Shown here piece by piece: positions 1-15,531 of a stretch of DNA of 64,000 nt (positions are counted from its first letter, which is position 1; every line of letters begins with the position of its first letter). The notes beneath the pieces are model-generated. The model worked only from the letters and a program-made list of their open reading frames with translations. It was not told the DNA's origin and made no database searches. Both the position numbers and the translations under genes were made by a program. Source of the stretch: Pyrrhoderma lamaoense (lineage: Eukaryota; Basidiomycota; Agaricomycetes; Hymenochaetales; Hymenochaetaceae); assembly GCA_002794735.1 (NCBI GenBank), contig NBAZ01000007.1, positions 1,178,001 to 1,242,000 on the forward strand. Reading direction: 5' to 3'.

Positions 1-2406
1 CAAGAATCATGAGATTTTGGTTCGTAAACCTGAGAATTTTTACATCATAATCGTCTTGGAGAGGCAAAGTAAGAAGAGGGAGGAAACAGGCCCGTTTCTA
101 TCTCAATCTTCCTTCTCCCTCTCGACTTTTTAATCGTCATTCACGATTACTTACTTTTTCAGTAAGACGGATCATAGTAGATGGTACACAATGCGTGGTG
201 ATTGAATTGAGATGACGACAGACAACCCTCTACCCACTCACCCTCTATTCCTCTCACAACCCCAACCCTAACGCAACAACGACAACAGCTGTCACGTAAC
301 ACAAAAAAAAATTCACGTTGGATATGAAACGCGATGAACGAACAGGATGAACAGTTCCAACGGGGTGTCCAGGAAAAGCATAAAGAAACCCGAATCCGAA
401 TCTTCCCCCCCCCTTCCCTTTTTTAATTATTGATTTATTCATTTATTAAAACGTGTTCGGAGATGTGTGTGTGTGGGATGGGTAACCAAGCAGAATAAAA
501 CTTATATATAGATGAAAACCGATATTTAAATCTCATTTTTTTTCTCGCAGAATCTGAAGGTATATGGATCCACGTATGATCATAGATAGAGATTGAAAAC
601 GAATTTGGTATAGCCGGGTCAAAGGGACTGGAGATCCCCAGGAAGCCAGCAAGGCAAAGAGGTGACGCATACATTCAAAATATTGATATGAATTATTCTA
701 GTCCAAAATGGGACCGAGGTCAATTGAACGGTACCTCGGAAACACCCGGTGTAATAAACCTGGTCCTGGTCCTGGTTCTCCACCCCCAAAACCCCTCTCA
801 GATTCAATATCCTACCATCTACTATTTTAGGTGGCGCCACGAAGCCAGCGTACGATGAAATTGGCACCCTCTCTTTCATATAGACTCCTATCTATCTATC
901 TATCATCCATCTGTCTATTTTAATCAGACTGACTTTTCAGTTAGTATGTGAGCTTATTCTTATTTGAATAGATTGGATCGGATGCCGTAAAGGGAAACGA
1001 AATTGGGAGAGATAGGTAGGAAAAAGAGCAAAGAAGTGTCCTGATTAAGAAAGAGAGCATATATGGATGTCTCCTGATTAGGGAAGATGTATTTTCGTAG
1101 ACGCTTGAAGAAATAGAAAAAAAAAGAAAGGAGAGCGAGGGAAGTTGATAGATTAGTGGCGAACTTAAAAAGGGGGGAGTGAGAGAAGGGGATTGGGAGA
1201 GCTTGTGGCACATTCCGTTTGAGGGGAGAGAGTGAAAAGAGAAGAAGAGACAAGGAGAACATTGATTTTGGTATTGAAGGGTATGGAAGGAGGAAGAAGG
1301 CTGCAACTAGATCAATTAATGAATTGTAAGAGAACTGGGAGCGGATTGTGACACGAGGAGAAAGCGGGAGAGAAGTGGCGGGAAGTGGCGGATTTCGGGG
1401 TAGGGCAATATTGAATATAGATGTAATAATGATATTAGGGAGAGATGAATGAATGTCGTTCAATATATGTTTCTGATTCTTTAGAGAAGAGACATGGATG
1501 GTATAGCACAGAAAACCGAGATGGAACATAGAGATACTATTCGCAACGGGTGGCGAGGTAGTGCCGGCAGAGCGCGCGGCCGCGTCGTTGGGGAGCATGG
1601 AACGTGTCTAAAAGTGTATGCTGGGAGTGGGGGTGGGCGGGCTGAGAGCGACTAATTCGGGATAAGGCAGTGAGAGATGCCGCATGGAATAGTGGTGGAC
1701 GAGCTGGATGTGGGAAAGACAAAGTGACTAGGTTGAGGCAGATTGACGGGAGGGAGACTACGGGCATGACATGTACAGCAAAAAAGAAATCAAAATGTAA
1801 AAAGAAAAAAGAAAAAAAAAGAGATGAGTAGGAAACCTGGGACGGTTGTCATGATCTGTGATGATTATTGATTACTGATGATTACAAGGAAAAGAAGAAA
1901 TGTATAGTGATCATGATCTGTAACGAATTCTATCTATATCGATGATGACGGAGATGGGTACTCGTCGGCGTCCGATGGGCGATATGTACTCTTCACATCA
2001 GAGGGAGATCACAGAACAATGGGAAAGGACACGAAAGAACAACACAACAATAATGCGGGGCAGGTAAGGTCGCGTCGGCGAGTACGCGACGCGTCGAGGC
2101 GAGATGGCCTGCGCGACGAGGCCCCGTAGTAGCGGTGTAGGGACACAGGGACTGTGACTGTGCTTGCGACCAGCTGCCAGTACTGGCTAGTTCCTTCCAG
2201 ATCGGGAAGGGCCATATTATTAAATGCAGAGCTGAATAAGGCAGGAGAAGCCGTATTAGGCAGGTGGTGACAATTGGGGGGGGGACTCGCGCTCTCATCT
2301 AAGCAGACCTCCCAGAGTCAGAGCCTGAGGCCTGAGCCAGAGCCCTCTCTGCTTATTACCACCACCTCCCGTTCACGCTTATGCCCCAGATGCCCTCCTT
2401 CTGAAT
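1..2406. other. No gene seen; purine-rich (GA) block
   Basis: I find no supportable gene. From about 950 to 1900 the + strand is strongly GA-rich, so the open frames on the minus strand are Ser/Pro/Phe/Leu-rich low-complexity translations without introns or homology. CT-rich tracts are common in fungal promoters and leaders, so this may be the upstream region of a minus-strand gene beyond the left edge. A TCTA/ATCT microsatellite lies at about 887-905. Confidence 0.6.
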
Positions 2407-3454
2407 TTGCTTCCTCAACCCCGTTCCCTACTTAAACAACAACATCCCGCCGCGCAACACAACAACCCCCAGCAGTCCCTGAAAAACACGCTCGCGTCAA
2501 ATCACGCCCCTAGCATGTTTCCAGTTGCGGTCAATAACATGTTCGCTCCTCCTCGCTCGCGTTCTGCCATGCCCTGTCGTCCTCAACCTCCTCCTCATCC
2601 ATCCCAACTACTAACGCCTTTTGACATCCCTCCACCAGTCTTAAGCTTCGACAGGGTACGTACTCCCCCCCACCCCCCATTCTCCCCATTCTTCCCATCT
2701 CCACACGGTCCTAACTTGCCCTTTTCTTACCCTTCTCTAGACATCCTCTCGGTGCTCGGTATCCAAAGAGACTGAACCCTCTCGTCTCCCTCGCCTTCTT
2801 TCTCCCATTCGCATTCCTGAACGTCGATCAAGACTGCAATGCCCTGTAAGTACCTCCCCCACTATACTTTCCCTCTTCCCCTTTCTCCGCCACTAATCGT
2901 GATGCAACGCGTCTCCCTAGGTTTCTCCTACACCTCAACCTTCTAATAGAAGGAGAAAATCAAACTACGCGACGCGATCTTCAGGTCGAACGCGCCATTG
3001 CAGGCTCATGGATTGCGATTTCCGTGGCGGTCCAGAAGTATTTGACCAAATCCCTTGGATATCTATGCTCGACGCGACACCTGCGGCAGACCACTTCAAT
3101 CCATTAAACTTACCTGATCTCTCAGACCTCCCTTTTGAGAAGGCTCCTCGTCCAGGACCGATTCGAAGCCGCAAATCTTCCTTACGTTCTGCACCATTCC
3201 CCTCAGATTTCCCTGCTGCTGGGACAACGACTCCCGAATTAGTCTCATCTTTCGCTGCTAACTCTCCACTAACGGAACTTCCGTACTCGTTAGAGAGTCC
3301 GCGCTTATCGGACGACGATGTGCTCAAGACTCCGCCAATGCGGGCTACTGAGCTTCCCGTCAACATCGGGTTTCATCACTTGATGCCGATGGCTTATGCA
3401 GACGTGCATGCTGATGAGTCTTGGTGGCCTCGTAGCTCACCAGGATCTCCTTGA
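2407..3454 (+). CDS. Pro/Ser-rich protein of unknown function, three exons
   Basis: I do not recognise this protein. Three exons join in one frame: start to 2655, 2741-2845 and 2921-3454, with introns GTACGT...CTAG and GTAAGT...CTAG. The ATG may be at 2407 or at 2515 (about 295 or 259 aa). The protein is low-complexity: Pro/Arg-rich in the first third, a short basic stretch (RRRKSNY) at the start of exon 3, then a Ser/Pro/Asp-rich tail with SP and TP dipeptides. No signal peptide, membrane segment or domain is visible. The consistent frame across both introns is the main evidence that it is real. A nuclear or regulatory role would be a guess from composition only. Confidence 0.6.
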
Positions 3455-6400
3455 TTGCTTTCCTGCCCACCCTTCCGAGTTATTGTAACGTGAACTTCTT
3501 GCCCTTTCTACGATCTTCTCAGGCATCTTATCAAATATCAGTTCGTATCAAGTCAATATTTAACGACGTTCGCAAATCTGCCTTGCCTCTCAATTATTTG
3601 CATCTCATCATCTTTTAACCTATTGTTTTCTGGCAAAATCAGCACATAACCCCCTCATTAAACACAACTTGCTGAAACGACACGCGCCCTGGTCTTTATC
3701 ATGCATCAATGTACTATCGGCGTTTTCCTGTCTTCTTTCTTCTCTCGCTTTCCCTCAATCATCGCCCATCGGACCGAATCCGCGGACGCTATTTCTCAAG
3801 TGCAATACATCTTTGATCGTGTATAACAGCAGTACTCTTTCTTATCTTATCCTCTTATCCCATTTATAGCCACTATCATTGCTGAATGCATCTACATCTT
3901 TTTCTGCGTTCAACCCTACAATTTGGCTTTATTTGTTTTCATGTATTATTGATCATGATTTCCTCGACGATGCTATCTTCTTTTTTCCCCTTCGTCGACG
4001 ATTCGGGAACCGGTATCAGTGTTGATACTTCGGCAACGAACTCGTGGCCTTGGTTCTTTCCCCCATTTTGATTCCTTCCACCACCTCGCGCCTCAGTTTT
4101 TTCTAAAAGAAAGTTCGAAACTTTCGATGGAAAATTTTTTCATTTTGGCTCCGCACATTGCAATTGATGATTTACATTCCCTGCCCTAAATCTTTTTTCC
4201 CCATCTGATTTCCTCATCTTAGTTTGGCTCAGTTTGGCTTTAGGTGCATGTTAGTCACTTGATTCTCCCCTCTTGCTTTGAACCTTATCGGTCTTTCACT
4301 TGGCCTCTCCACTGACGTTCCTTGTACCTATCTCCTCACCGCAACCTTTTTGTTGTTTTTATCCTGACATGTTTTGATCTGGTCGTACTTGCTTTTTATT
4401 ATCCTTTTTGTGTTTGTCCTGTCGATGTCCTTTCCCTCCTTTTACTCTTGTTTTGCTTTCGACACTTGTGTAAAACTCACCTCCGTCCATTCCTTTTTCC
4501 TGTGTATGTGCTTTTACGAAATAGGGCTGGTAGAAAGGCTGGTCGTCACCTTTAGTTAAGGCGATTCCCTAAAACCATGATAGCCCAACGAGTTTCATAT
4601 TTTTATCATTCACGCCAACTCCTTCACATTTGAATGTTCTGTCGGGCTACTTTTTTCTAACACTTTTTTTCTTACATTTCAGTGTGCCTTTTTATACTTT
4701 TTGTCGTTGTGTCTCTACTCATGGTATTACTAGTATACATTACAGCATGGCAACACGTTTTTTCAACGTAAAACAGTCATCTAAAACTGCATCTATTTTA
4801 CGTATTAAACTCAGCTGGGCTTCTATTAATAAATGTATGGATTGTTACTCCCCACCTATTTATTTGTTTGTGTGTGGTTGTGGAAGTGAGAAGTCAACTC
4901 GGCTGTTCATGCACACTCGTGTTCATAGTGTTTGCAATAGCGGGGGTATTCAAGTGTGTATACTTCCTCTATGTCTGTAAGCATATATACACTACACTTA
5001 TACATAGGTTACGGCCATTGTTCCTCGTATGTTTCGAGACTCGTACGAGAGACAACAGAAAAAGAGAAATAGAAAAAAAAAAGTCCCGTAGAAACATGGC
5101 TATCCGAGGCATCGTTACCGCCGCGGTAAGAAAAAAAAAGGAGAAAAAAAAAATCAAATTCCAGTACTCTAAAGTAAAGTCCGTTTTCGAGAAAAACCTT
5201 TCTTTTTTTTTCCCCCGTCTCTCCTCTCTCTTTTTGTTGAGATGAGAACTTTCTCCCTCCTCGGTGTTTGTTCTCCTCCTGAAGAGAGCTTTGGAAATTT
5301 TATTTATGGTACCACCCTTCTATTTTCTTTTTCTTCTTTTTCTGTTTCTTAAATATTTGTGTCTTTTGAAGAAAGAAAGAAATGTAGGTTCCCGGTTCTC
5401 CTTCTCAGTTCTCTTATGACACCGGGTTTGATTTATTTGTTTTGTTGCCAATTAAATCAGCTCATTCCGGTATTTTATCCCCTATTCCGCGTTTTTTTCT
5501 ACTTTTCCCTTATACTTTTCCTAGAGTATTTTCTGATAACCAACGTGGGTTTTCCCCATAAGCACAAAAGAGATAGAGACTAGAGAGGAAAGTGGGTAAC
5601 ACCTCAACTCGTCAGGGTTCTGAATGGCAAGATTTTATGAAAGTTTTAGGAAGAGAGAATATATTGAAAACATTCTAAGCATTCTACACGGAATAGATAT
5701 CGACAAAATTCGTTTTTATAGTATTTTTGGTAGATAGAAGAAGGTGAGATTGAGTTGCTTACATAATGCGCGGACCATCCCATCAAAGAGAAAACCCCGT
5801 TCCCAAAAGAAGAAGAAAAAAGAAGAATGAAGAAAGGGGAGAAACAGAGCCAAAACAACAGATACGGGATCATGACATCAGTAATACATACGAACAATAC
5901 AATACGACATAACAAGATTATGATAATCGGGTCATTAATCTCTTTAGATCTGATTAGAATGAATTACACAACTTGTCCTTGTTGAGAGTGGGTTAGGGTG
6001 AGTAGAAGGTAAGATTGGGAGATGGGTGAAGAAGAATTTAGTATAAAACGTTGAGATGGTTAAGGGTATGAGGGAGATGCCGTCTTGACGAGATGGGTTT
6101 GTGCCGTGGGTTGTGAAGGATGTGGTCGTTTTTTGCTAGGTACAGAACGTGGCTGTGTGCCTATTTATTTCTATTTATTTTTCGCGGGTTTCGATACTTT
6201 CGACCCGAACTCATTTCGCCGTTTCTCAGTATCTCAGTAGATGGCGACGAGAATAGAAAAAAAAAAGAGGCCGTCGTCGTCGACGAGTAGAGAAAGGAAA
6301 ACTAAAAAAGAATTCGGCAGAGATGGCCATGCGATCGAGCCCTGATGAGCTTAATGAACTCAGGGAAGATGAGGTTGCTTGATGGTGATCTCGACTAAGA

Positions 6401-6815
6401 CAGAAATGCTCACAACACGATGCTCTAGATTTAGCATACATGCACGTAGCTACGTACTTTGTGTAAATCGGTTCAGTAAGCCCTGTGTGAGAGGAGGTAT
6501 CAAGGGGAGATCCCAGAGAGAAGTTTGGAAGTGACATGTTGTTCGGTCTCGTAAGGTGAGAGCAAAGTTATTTATGATACTGATCCTTCTGATACGCTAC
6601 TTTTTGAAGGGATTTACAATGTGAGCGTCCTGAACCTTCGTCTTTTGAGTTCGCAGCTTGGTTTCCTATACTGAAAGGTAACGTAATCAAATAGAGACAA
6701 TCACGTGAGCGTATGCATACAATTCATTAAGAAGCCTAGATGACTCATCTTTAAGAGAGAAAAAATACATTAATTTCTCTAATATCCCTCTTCTTGATCC
6801 TTAAAGCTGTGGAGG
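3455..6815. other. No gene seen; long skewed intergenic region
   Basis: The left half (3455-5600) is T/C-rich on the + strand. Its open frames encode Phe/Leu/Ser/Cys strings typical of translated pyrimidine tracts. 5650-6250 is A/G-rich. No frame joins through plausible introns and no domain is visible. It probably holds the long 3' UTR of the gene ending at 3454 and the promoter of SER1, which starts at 6816. Confidence 0.55.
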
Positions 6816-8139
6816 ATGGACCGTTCGCAAGTCATAAACTTTGGTGCAGGCCCTTCAGCTTTGCCAGAGTCTGTCCTTGAACAAGCCACAAAGTGCTTAC
6901 TCAACTTTCAAGGGACTGGAATCGGGATCACAGAGATCTCGCACCGTTCAAAAGAGTTCAGCGCGGTCGTAACGCGGCTTGAACAGCTCATTCGTTCCTT
7001 ACTCGATGTCCCACCTACACATCATATATTTTTCACGCAGGGGGGTGGCACACAACAGTTTTCTGCTGTTGTGATGAACATGCTCGCTCGGCATCGGTTG
7101 TTACACCCAGAACTGAAAGAGGAAGAAAGGATTATGGATTATGTCGTTACTGGTTCCTGGAGTAAGAAAGCTGCTGAGGAAGCTACCAGACTTGGTGGAG
7201 GAGTTGTACATGTCGCTGCAGATGGTCGTAAATTCTCGAAAGATGGTAAACATTTCACTTCCATACCCCCACACGAGTCCTTCGCGTTCTCGGAAGACCC
7301 CGCACTCGTGTATTATTGTGAAAATGAGACTGTGGATGGAGTACAATTCTCACCAGAAGAAGGCTCGAGCACAGCGTTCCCATTCCACTTGTTACCCAAG
7401 AAGACAGGAAAAATACCACCGCTTGTTGCGGACTACTCGTCGTCGTTCATGTCCCGGCCCATTGCACACCTTGCTGATCACGCTGTCATCTTTGCAGGTG
7501 CTCAGAAGAATATTGGGCCGTCAGGAATGACCATTATTATCGCTCGGGAAGACTGTTTGGTTGATGTTGATGCTGCTGCGAAGATGGGTGCTGCTCCTGT
7601 GCCCATATGCCTTTCATACAAGACGTATGCAGAGGCGAAGAGTTTGTATAACACACCCTCAACATTTGCTCTGTATGTCTCTATGCTCGTACTGCAAAGA
7701 ATGCAGGACCTTGGTGGCTTGAAGGCTGTAACAGAATCTAATAAGAGAAAGGAGGAGAAAGTTTACGCTGCTCTGAAAGAGGCAGAAGATAAAGAATCTT
7801 GAAGTTGGGTGTGGATGAGGGATCAAGGAGCTGGATGAATGTTGTATTCAGGGGGAAGGACGAGGAAGCTGAGAAAGCCTTTTTAGATGCTGCAGAGTCT
7901 CAGGGATTCAAAGCCATGAAGGGTCACCGGTAAGTATCCAGTAGTGAAAAATAGTCTATATGCTAATCTATATTTTCTCTTTCAGCTCGGTTGGAGGTAC
8001 GTTTGTCCAAAAATAAGATATCAATTCAACTAACATCCATTTAGGCATGCGAATCTCACTGTATAATGCTATTACAGAAGAACAGGTGGACAAATTAATC
8101 GCGTTTCTGAAGAAATTCACTGCTGAGACGGAAGCATAA
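6816..8139 (+). CDS. SER1: Phosphoserine aminotransferase (serine biosynthesis)
   Basis: PLP enzyme that transaminates 3-phosphohydroxypyruvate with glutamate to phosphoserine, the second step of serine synthesis from glycolysis; cytosolic. The N-terminus INFGAGPSALP, the TQGGGTQQF loop and the PLP-lysine region FAGAQKNIGPSG (about residue 228) are diagnostic. The C-terminus SRSWMNVVF and GGMRISLYNAI is also typical. Three exons: 6816-7929, 7986-7996 and 8045-8139; the middle exon is only 11 nt. Length is about 406 aa, normal for the family. The frame breaks near 7797 (TCTTGAAG): reading resumes exactly if one T is added to the TT run. Because the same kind of break occurs in many genes here, I treat it as a consensus error, not a pseudogene. 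Confidence 0.97.
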
Positions 8140-8342
8140 TGGTAATAGTGAGAAAATGTATCAGAAAACTCATTTGACTAAGGAAAATGTACTTTGTAGA
8201 GATTAGTTGAATTCGTGTGAATAAAGTAGCCTGTAATCAGTTTCTATAGGTTAAGAATTTACTGATATTTTTGAGGCAAGAGGATAGTAAGGATTGTTAC
8301 AAATTGCTGCTTATATTAATTATTGTAAAAGATATAACCAAA

Positions 8343-8436
8343 GTCACTTTGCCGGAGTGGTTAACGGGATCGCCTGCTACTAACGTAAGCTAGCGGTTGC
8401 ACATTGTGCGCGAGTGTTCGAATCGCTCAGGTGACG
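8343..8436 (+). tRNA. tRNA-Ser(GCT) with a 12-nt intron
   Basis: The cloverleaf folds by eye. The acceptor stem is GTCACTT (8343-8349) with AGGTGAC (8429-8435) and discriminator G8436. The D stem is CCG/CGG with loop GAGTGGTTAA. The anticodon stem is ATCGC (8369-8373) with GCGGT (8393-8397). The anticodon GCT is at 8376-8378. A 12-nt intron (8380-8391) sits one base 3' of the anticodon, the canonical eukaryotic position. A 14-nt variable arm (8398-8411) marks class II (serine). The T arm is GAGTG-TTCGAAT-CGCTC, followed by a T-rich Pol III terminator. Confidence 0.93.
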
Positions 8437-8593
8437 TTTCTTTTTGCGGAACTTCAATCGCAAGATAACCTTACCTTATTCACTCAAGAAATTACTAAAG
8501 AGCATATCATTCCTCATTTTTTCTATCAGTTATTAAAGCCGACTCGTTTTCATTGCTACAGCTGCATGAATCGATCTAGAAGCTATCGATCAT

Positions 8594-9626
8594 CTAATCA
8601 TTGAACATGATGTCCGATCTCAGTACGTATTTCGTCCCCTTCTTTACTAAAGCACCTTCATGGAACATGCATTCGTAACCGTGTCTATCGCATAATCTTA
8701 ATCAAAAGTTCATCGTCTAGATTCTGTTTGAAGCTTACCGATGAAGAAGCGCCATCCCTCGCCTTAAATCAGGCTTGATGGGCGGCTCCTTATCTTTCTT
8801 CTTGCCTTGGCCACGGTAGAAGATAGTCTATCATTGAATCAACGCATGTGTGAATTATTTTACGCCACACGAAGAGTATTAACTAATAGCGGGACATTGC
8901 CTTACCTCACCACCTTCAACGCCATCTTCTTTCCCACTCAAGTAGATTAGAAGTGTCCATTCCGAATGAGTTCCAGAGACTGGATCCATTACGGAATCAT
9001 CGTAATGGCATCCGAAGTGTTGTCCTTCAATGTATTTATAAAATCGGATATTTGGATTCATGGAATGAGCGGGACGAGCACGAATCACTGGATTGGCTTC
9101 GTTCTCAGAGTTCTTTTGTGATCTGGGGACCTTTGAAGCAGGATAAGGAAAGTCTGGAAGATGCGGTGCTAGCATTGTATAGAGGGAATCTGCGAATGAG
9201 GGTGACTGAATTGAAAAGCGATCTAGTAACAGATATGGATTAATTCAAAGCTAGTTGAAAGGGAGCTTCGAGTTCATGGATCAGACGTACAGTTAACTCT
9301 GAGAGCTTCTCCTTTCTTTGGAGCAGGAGTAAGCTCTAATGGAAGTTCTTCTATAAACTTGATTAATCGTTTGCATTCGCCTGCATCCAAAGCATCCTAG
9401 TAGAACCAAGCTTAGATATGCGAGTATAGTTGGATACATATACAAGTATGTTCATACAGACTGGGATGAGGATAATCTGATCTGTCTCTATCTCGTTAAT
9501 TTCCAAATAATGCTTATTGGTCAATGGAGGAAATTCAGGTTGTGTGGTTTTCGCTGGTTTAGAAAGGGTCGCCTTTTGAGTTTCTGTTTGTTCCTTACTC
9601 TTATTCGCCGAATGTTTCTTTGCCAT
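8594..9626 (-). CDS. 2-oxoglutarate/Fe(II)-dependent oxygenase, prolyl 4-hydroxylase-like
   Basis: About 255 aa from five exons (9626-9462, 9396-9291, 9222-8906, 8827-8739, 8684-8594), all joining in frame without a break. The iron-binding HxD is visible in HFGCHYDDS, the distal His in MFH(EG), and the 2OG-binding Arg in KYVLRSDIMF. The core IRFYKYIEGQHF and WTLLIYLSG match the fungal 2OG-FeII hydroxylase family. The N-terminal 30 residues are Lys/Thr/Ser-rich and look unstructured. Family members hydroxylate protein or small-molecule substrates; the substrate cannot be told from sequence. The first intron uses a weak donor, GTCTGT. The start at 9626 is the only ATG in exon 1 that precedes the whole domain. 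It is convergent with the tRNA gene. Confidence 0.9.
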
Positions 9627-9831
9627 CACGATAGTTTAGGTATTTTTAGGATGTCTTTAACTGTATCTTTGGTCAGGCTTGATTCAAGCTATAAAGTAGT
9701 AGTGGGAAATTGGATCTCGAGTTTACTGAAAGTGATTACCTTAACACTTGATTACTAATCAATACTCCTCAGGCGAGTCGATCACCTGGGACGTTGAGAG
9801 AGTCCACCAAGTCTAAGCACCAACAACCAAC

Positions 9832-12908
<3,077 letters not shown>

Positions 12909-13660
12909 GGGTGTTGTCTTTTCAGTTTTGTATCTAGTCTATTCAAGATTTTATCTTACTGTCCTCCGTTTATATATATATTCTGTAATTGTTATTGAAC
13001 ACGATGCATCTACTATTGACTACACTTTTTCAAGGATGTATCTGAGTTAACCGTTCTGGTATAGTCTACACAGAGCACATTCTTTTACACGTTGTTAGTC
13101 AGTCGTAGTCTAGAATTCTAGCGTATTATTGAATTTGCTTCTGTGTCTACTAGTGCTCCTTTGATAAGCTTTGGTCGCCATAGACAAGCACTAGGAAAGA
13201 GAGAAGAAAGTAGATGATATCTTAGGATAGATGGACATGAGGGCTAAAATACCTTAATTTTGCAAGCTTTGTGGCTATCGTCTTAGTGAAGAAACATGTA
13301 TTTGTTGCCTTTCTCTAATCATCTAAGTGTGATATGAATAAAGCCACGGGTATTATTGCGATATAACATTCTTTCTGCAACTCTCCGGCTGGGTAGACTT
13401 AAGCATGATTCATACTTCAAAGCTATTAATAAAGACAAGTCTGGTTGTGGCCGAGAAATCGTAGTTACGTGTGTAGTTCTTTGTGTCAAGGCACTTGTCT
13501 TGTCTGTTCCGACCGTCTTGAACTTGATAGAGAACTGAAATTCTAGTAAAAATGGGTGGCTCTAAGACACCTAGGTTGTTTAGATTGCAGCAGATATTAA
13601 ACAATGGTCCATCTCCAATTGAGGAGAAAATGGCATTGATATATGATTATACCCAAGCAA
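12909..13660. other. Convergent 3' region, no gene seen
   Basis: This lies between the ends of CEF1 (+) and RRP3 (-). It is AT-rich with T-rich stretches and several polyadenylation-like motifs such as TTATATATAT near 12970. The short open frames at 13356-13604 have no domain or intron support. It is read as the two 3' UTRs. Confidence 0.6.
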
Positions 13661-15229
13661 CTATCTTCTACCCTTTTTAGATTTTTTCGAAGGCATACCT
13701 GCTTCGACGACATCGTCGTCACGGTCACGATCGTCCTTAAAGTCACTGTCCCTGTGCCTCTTCCTCCCTAATTTTCCTTCTTTAGCCTGCTCCTTCAGTT
13801 CAGCAACAGCTAGACGGCTGCCTCATCAACTCGTTCCCTGAGTAGAGCTACTTCCTCTGGGTCGGTGGCCAAAGATACATCTTCTTGCCGATTACAGCTT
13901 CAATACGCTGTATCAATTCAACATCATATTGAGTTACAAGAGTAATGGATTTTCCAGCTCGACCGGCTCGAGCCGTGCGACCGACTCGATGAATGTAATC
14001 CTTTGAATGAGACGGGATGTCGTAGTTAATCACAGCATCAACGGATGGTATATCTAGACCTCTTTAACGTGGTGTCATACAGTCAGTCAAGAGAATAGGT
14101 GCCACCCGAGAAGAGTCACTGACCGACTCGCAACATCAGTTGCTACTAAGATACTACGACCACCGCTTTTAAACTTTGCTAAGGATCCAAGGCGAGCACT
14201 TTGGCTTAATTGGCCATGCAACGGGACTGAAGGGAAGCCAAGGGTCTTAAGGATCATAGATAGTCTTGTACGATAACATTTTAAAATCCCATGTATACAA
14301 CGATTAAAGGTGACATTACCTTTGGCAGTCCATAACGGTACGAGTAAATATAATTATAGAGTTTTGGGCCAACGAGTTGCAAATATTAACGAGATTGACC
14401 TCTTTTTGTTTATAAGGTATGAATAGATAGTACTGGAGTAGAGTCGACACAGTAGTGTACCTTAAATATGCTTAGTACCAATGAAAGTGGCATTTATATA
14501 GTAAGACCTACTTTTTGGAGACTTCGACGCGTACAGGGTTCGTCAAACTTGCTCGTTGCAACTTCGCAACTTTTGTTGTCATTGTCGCAGAAAAAAGATA
14601 TGTTGTTCTTTCCTTAGGGATAACCTTCAGTATTTTATCAATAATGGGACCGAAGTCCATGTCCAAGAGACGATCCGCTTCATCAAGAACCTAGGAGTAG
14701 ATTAAAAATGTAGATACAATGATAGGCAGACTATGTTACTCACTAAAAACTTGATTCCCCGAAGACTGAATCCCTTCGTATTTTCTAAATGGTCATTCAG
14801 CCGCCCTGGTGTTGCAACAACAATATGAGGTCTCTTTGCTAAGGCGACTGCTTGATCTACCATATTCATTCCTCCTACGATAACCGCACATCTAACTCCA
14901 ATAGCGGATCCTAGAGATTCAAATTGCTGAGATATCTGATATGCAAGTTCACGGGTAGGAGCAAGTACACATGCAAATAAATTTCTCGGCTCCTCCCATA
15001 GTTTCTGAAGTATAGGGAGAGCAAATGCTGCAGTTTTTCCAGAACCAGTTTCTGCAACACCAATAATATCACGACCCGCCAAAGCATGAGGTAGTGCTTC
15101 TGCCTGAATCTCAGTTGGCTTCTTGAACGTCATTTGATCCAGTGCCTCTAAAAGAGGAGCACTAACTCCCAGGTCTTTAAATGATGGACATTCTGCTGAA
15201 GATGTTGAAGCTTCCTCTGGAGTCGGCAT
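13661..15229 (-). CDS. RRP3: ATP-dependent rRNA helicase RRP3/DDX47 (DEAD-box)
   Basis: Nucleolar DEAD-box helicase required for 18S rRNA maturation. All motifs are present in order: Q motif ([16 protein letters not shown]), I (AETGSGKTA), Ia (APTRELA), Ib (TPGRL), II split over an intron ([10 protein letters not shown]), III (FSATMTTK), IV/V ([15 protein letters not shown]) and VI ([15 protein letters not shown]). The tail is Lys/Arg/Asp-rich and ends KKSKKGRR. Exons: 15229-14744, 14690-14512, 14460-14320, 14264-14124, 14061-13661. I chose the ATG at 15229, beginning MPTPEEAS; upstream frame is leader. Two one-base losses (near 13867 and 13816) break the tail frame; adding one base to a C run (coding strand) at each restores about 449 aa. 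The gene is divergent with TRS130. Confidence 0.96.
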
Positions 15230-15531
15230 AGTAGATCTGTAGGCAGAACTGGCGTGAGTCGGAAGTGCGCAATGTAAATTTATGCACCCATTTCCGCACA
15301 TGAAATGCAACCACGTGCTCATTATTCTCATGTTCTCCCGCATTGAGTATGCTGAGTATATTCTTAAATATACTCATGCATGTCTGTCATTAACAAAAAT
15401 CCTGACCCTTCTCGTGCCAATATACTGTACCGGAAGAGATTAGGCTCAAAGTAGAACTAACCCTTGGGTCTTGAGGTCGTTATCTAACTGGTATAAGTAA
15501 TCTATCCAGACATTCTATATTACGCCAAAAT
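15230..15531. promoter_or_regulatory. Shared divergent promoter of RRP3 and TRS130
   Basis: About 300 nt separate the two start codons, which point away from each other. The region must hold both promoters and leaders. I see no clear TATA box; a TATACTCATGC stretch and AT-rich segments lie at 15340-15380. This is inferred from the arrangement only. Confidence 0.5.

Noticed and set aside
260..280. A telomere-like CCCTAA repeat
   Set aside because: Only one imperfect unit (CCCCAACCCTAAC); not an array.
960..1600. A 212-aa minus-strand open frame
   Set aside because: Low-complexity Ser/Leu/Phe/Pro translation of a GA-rich block, no introns, no domain.
4322..5245. Several overlapping open frames in the CT-rich block
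   Set aside because: Cys/Phe/Leu/Val strings typical of translated pyrimidine tracts, with no homology or splice structure.
7800..7802. A true stop codon truncating SER1
   Set aside because: The conserved C-terminus follows at once in the next frame and the break matches the window-wide homopolymer pattern.
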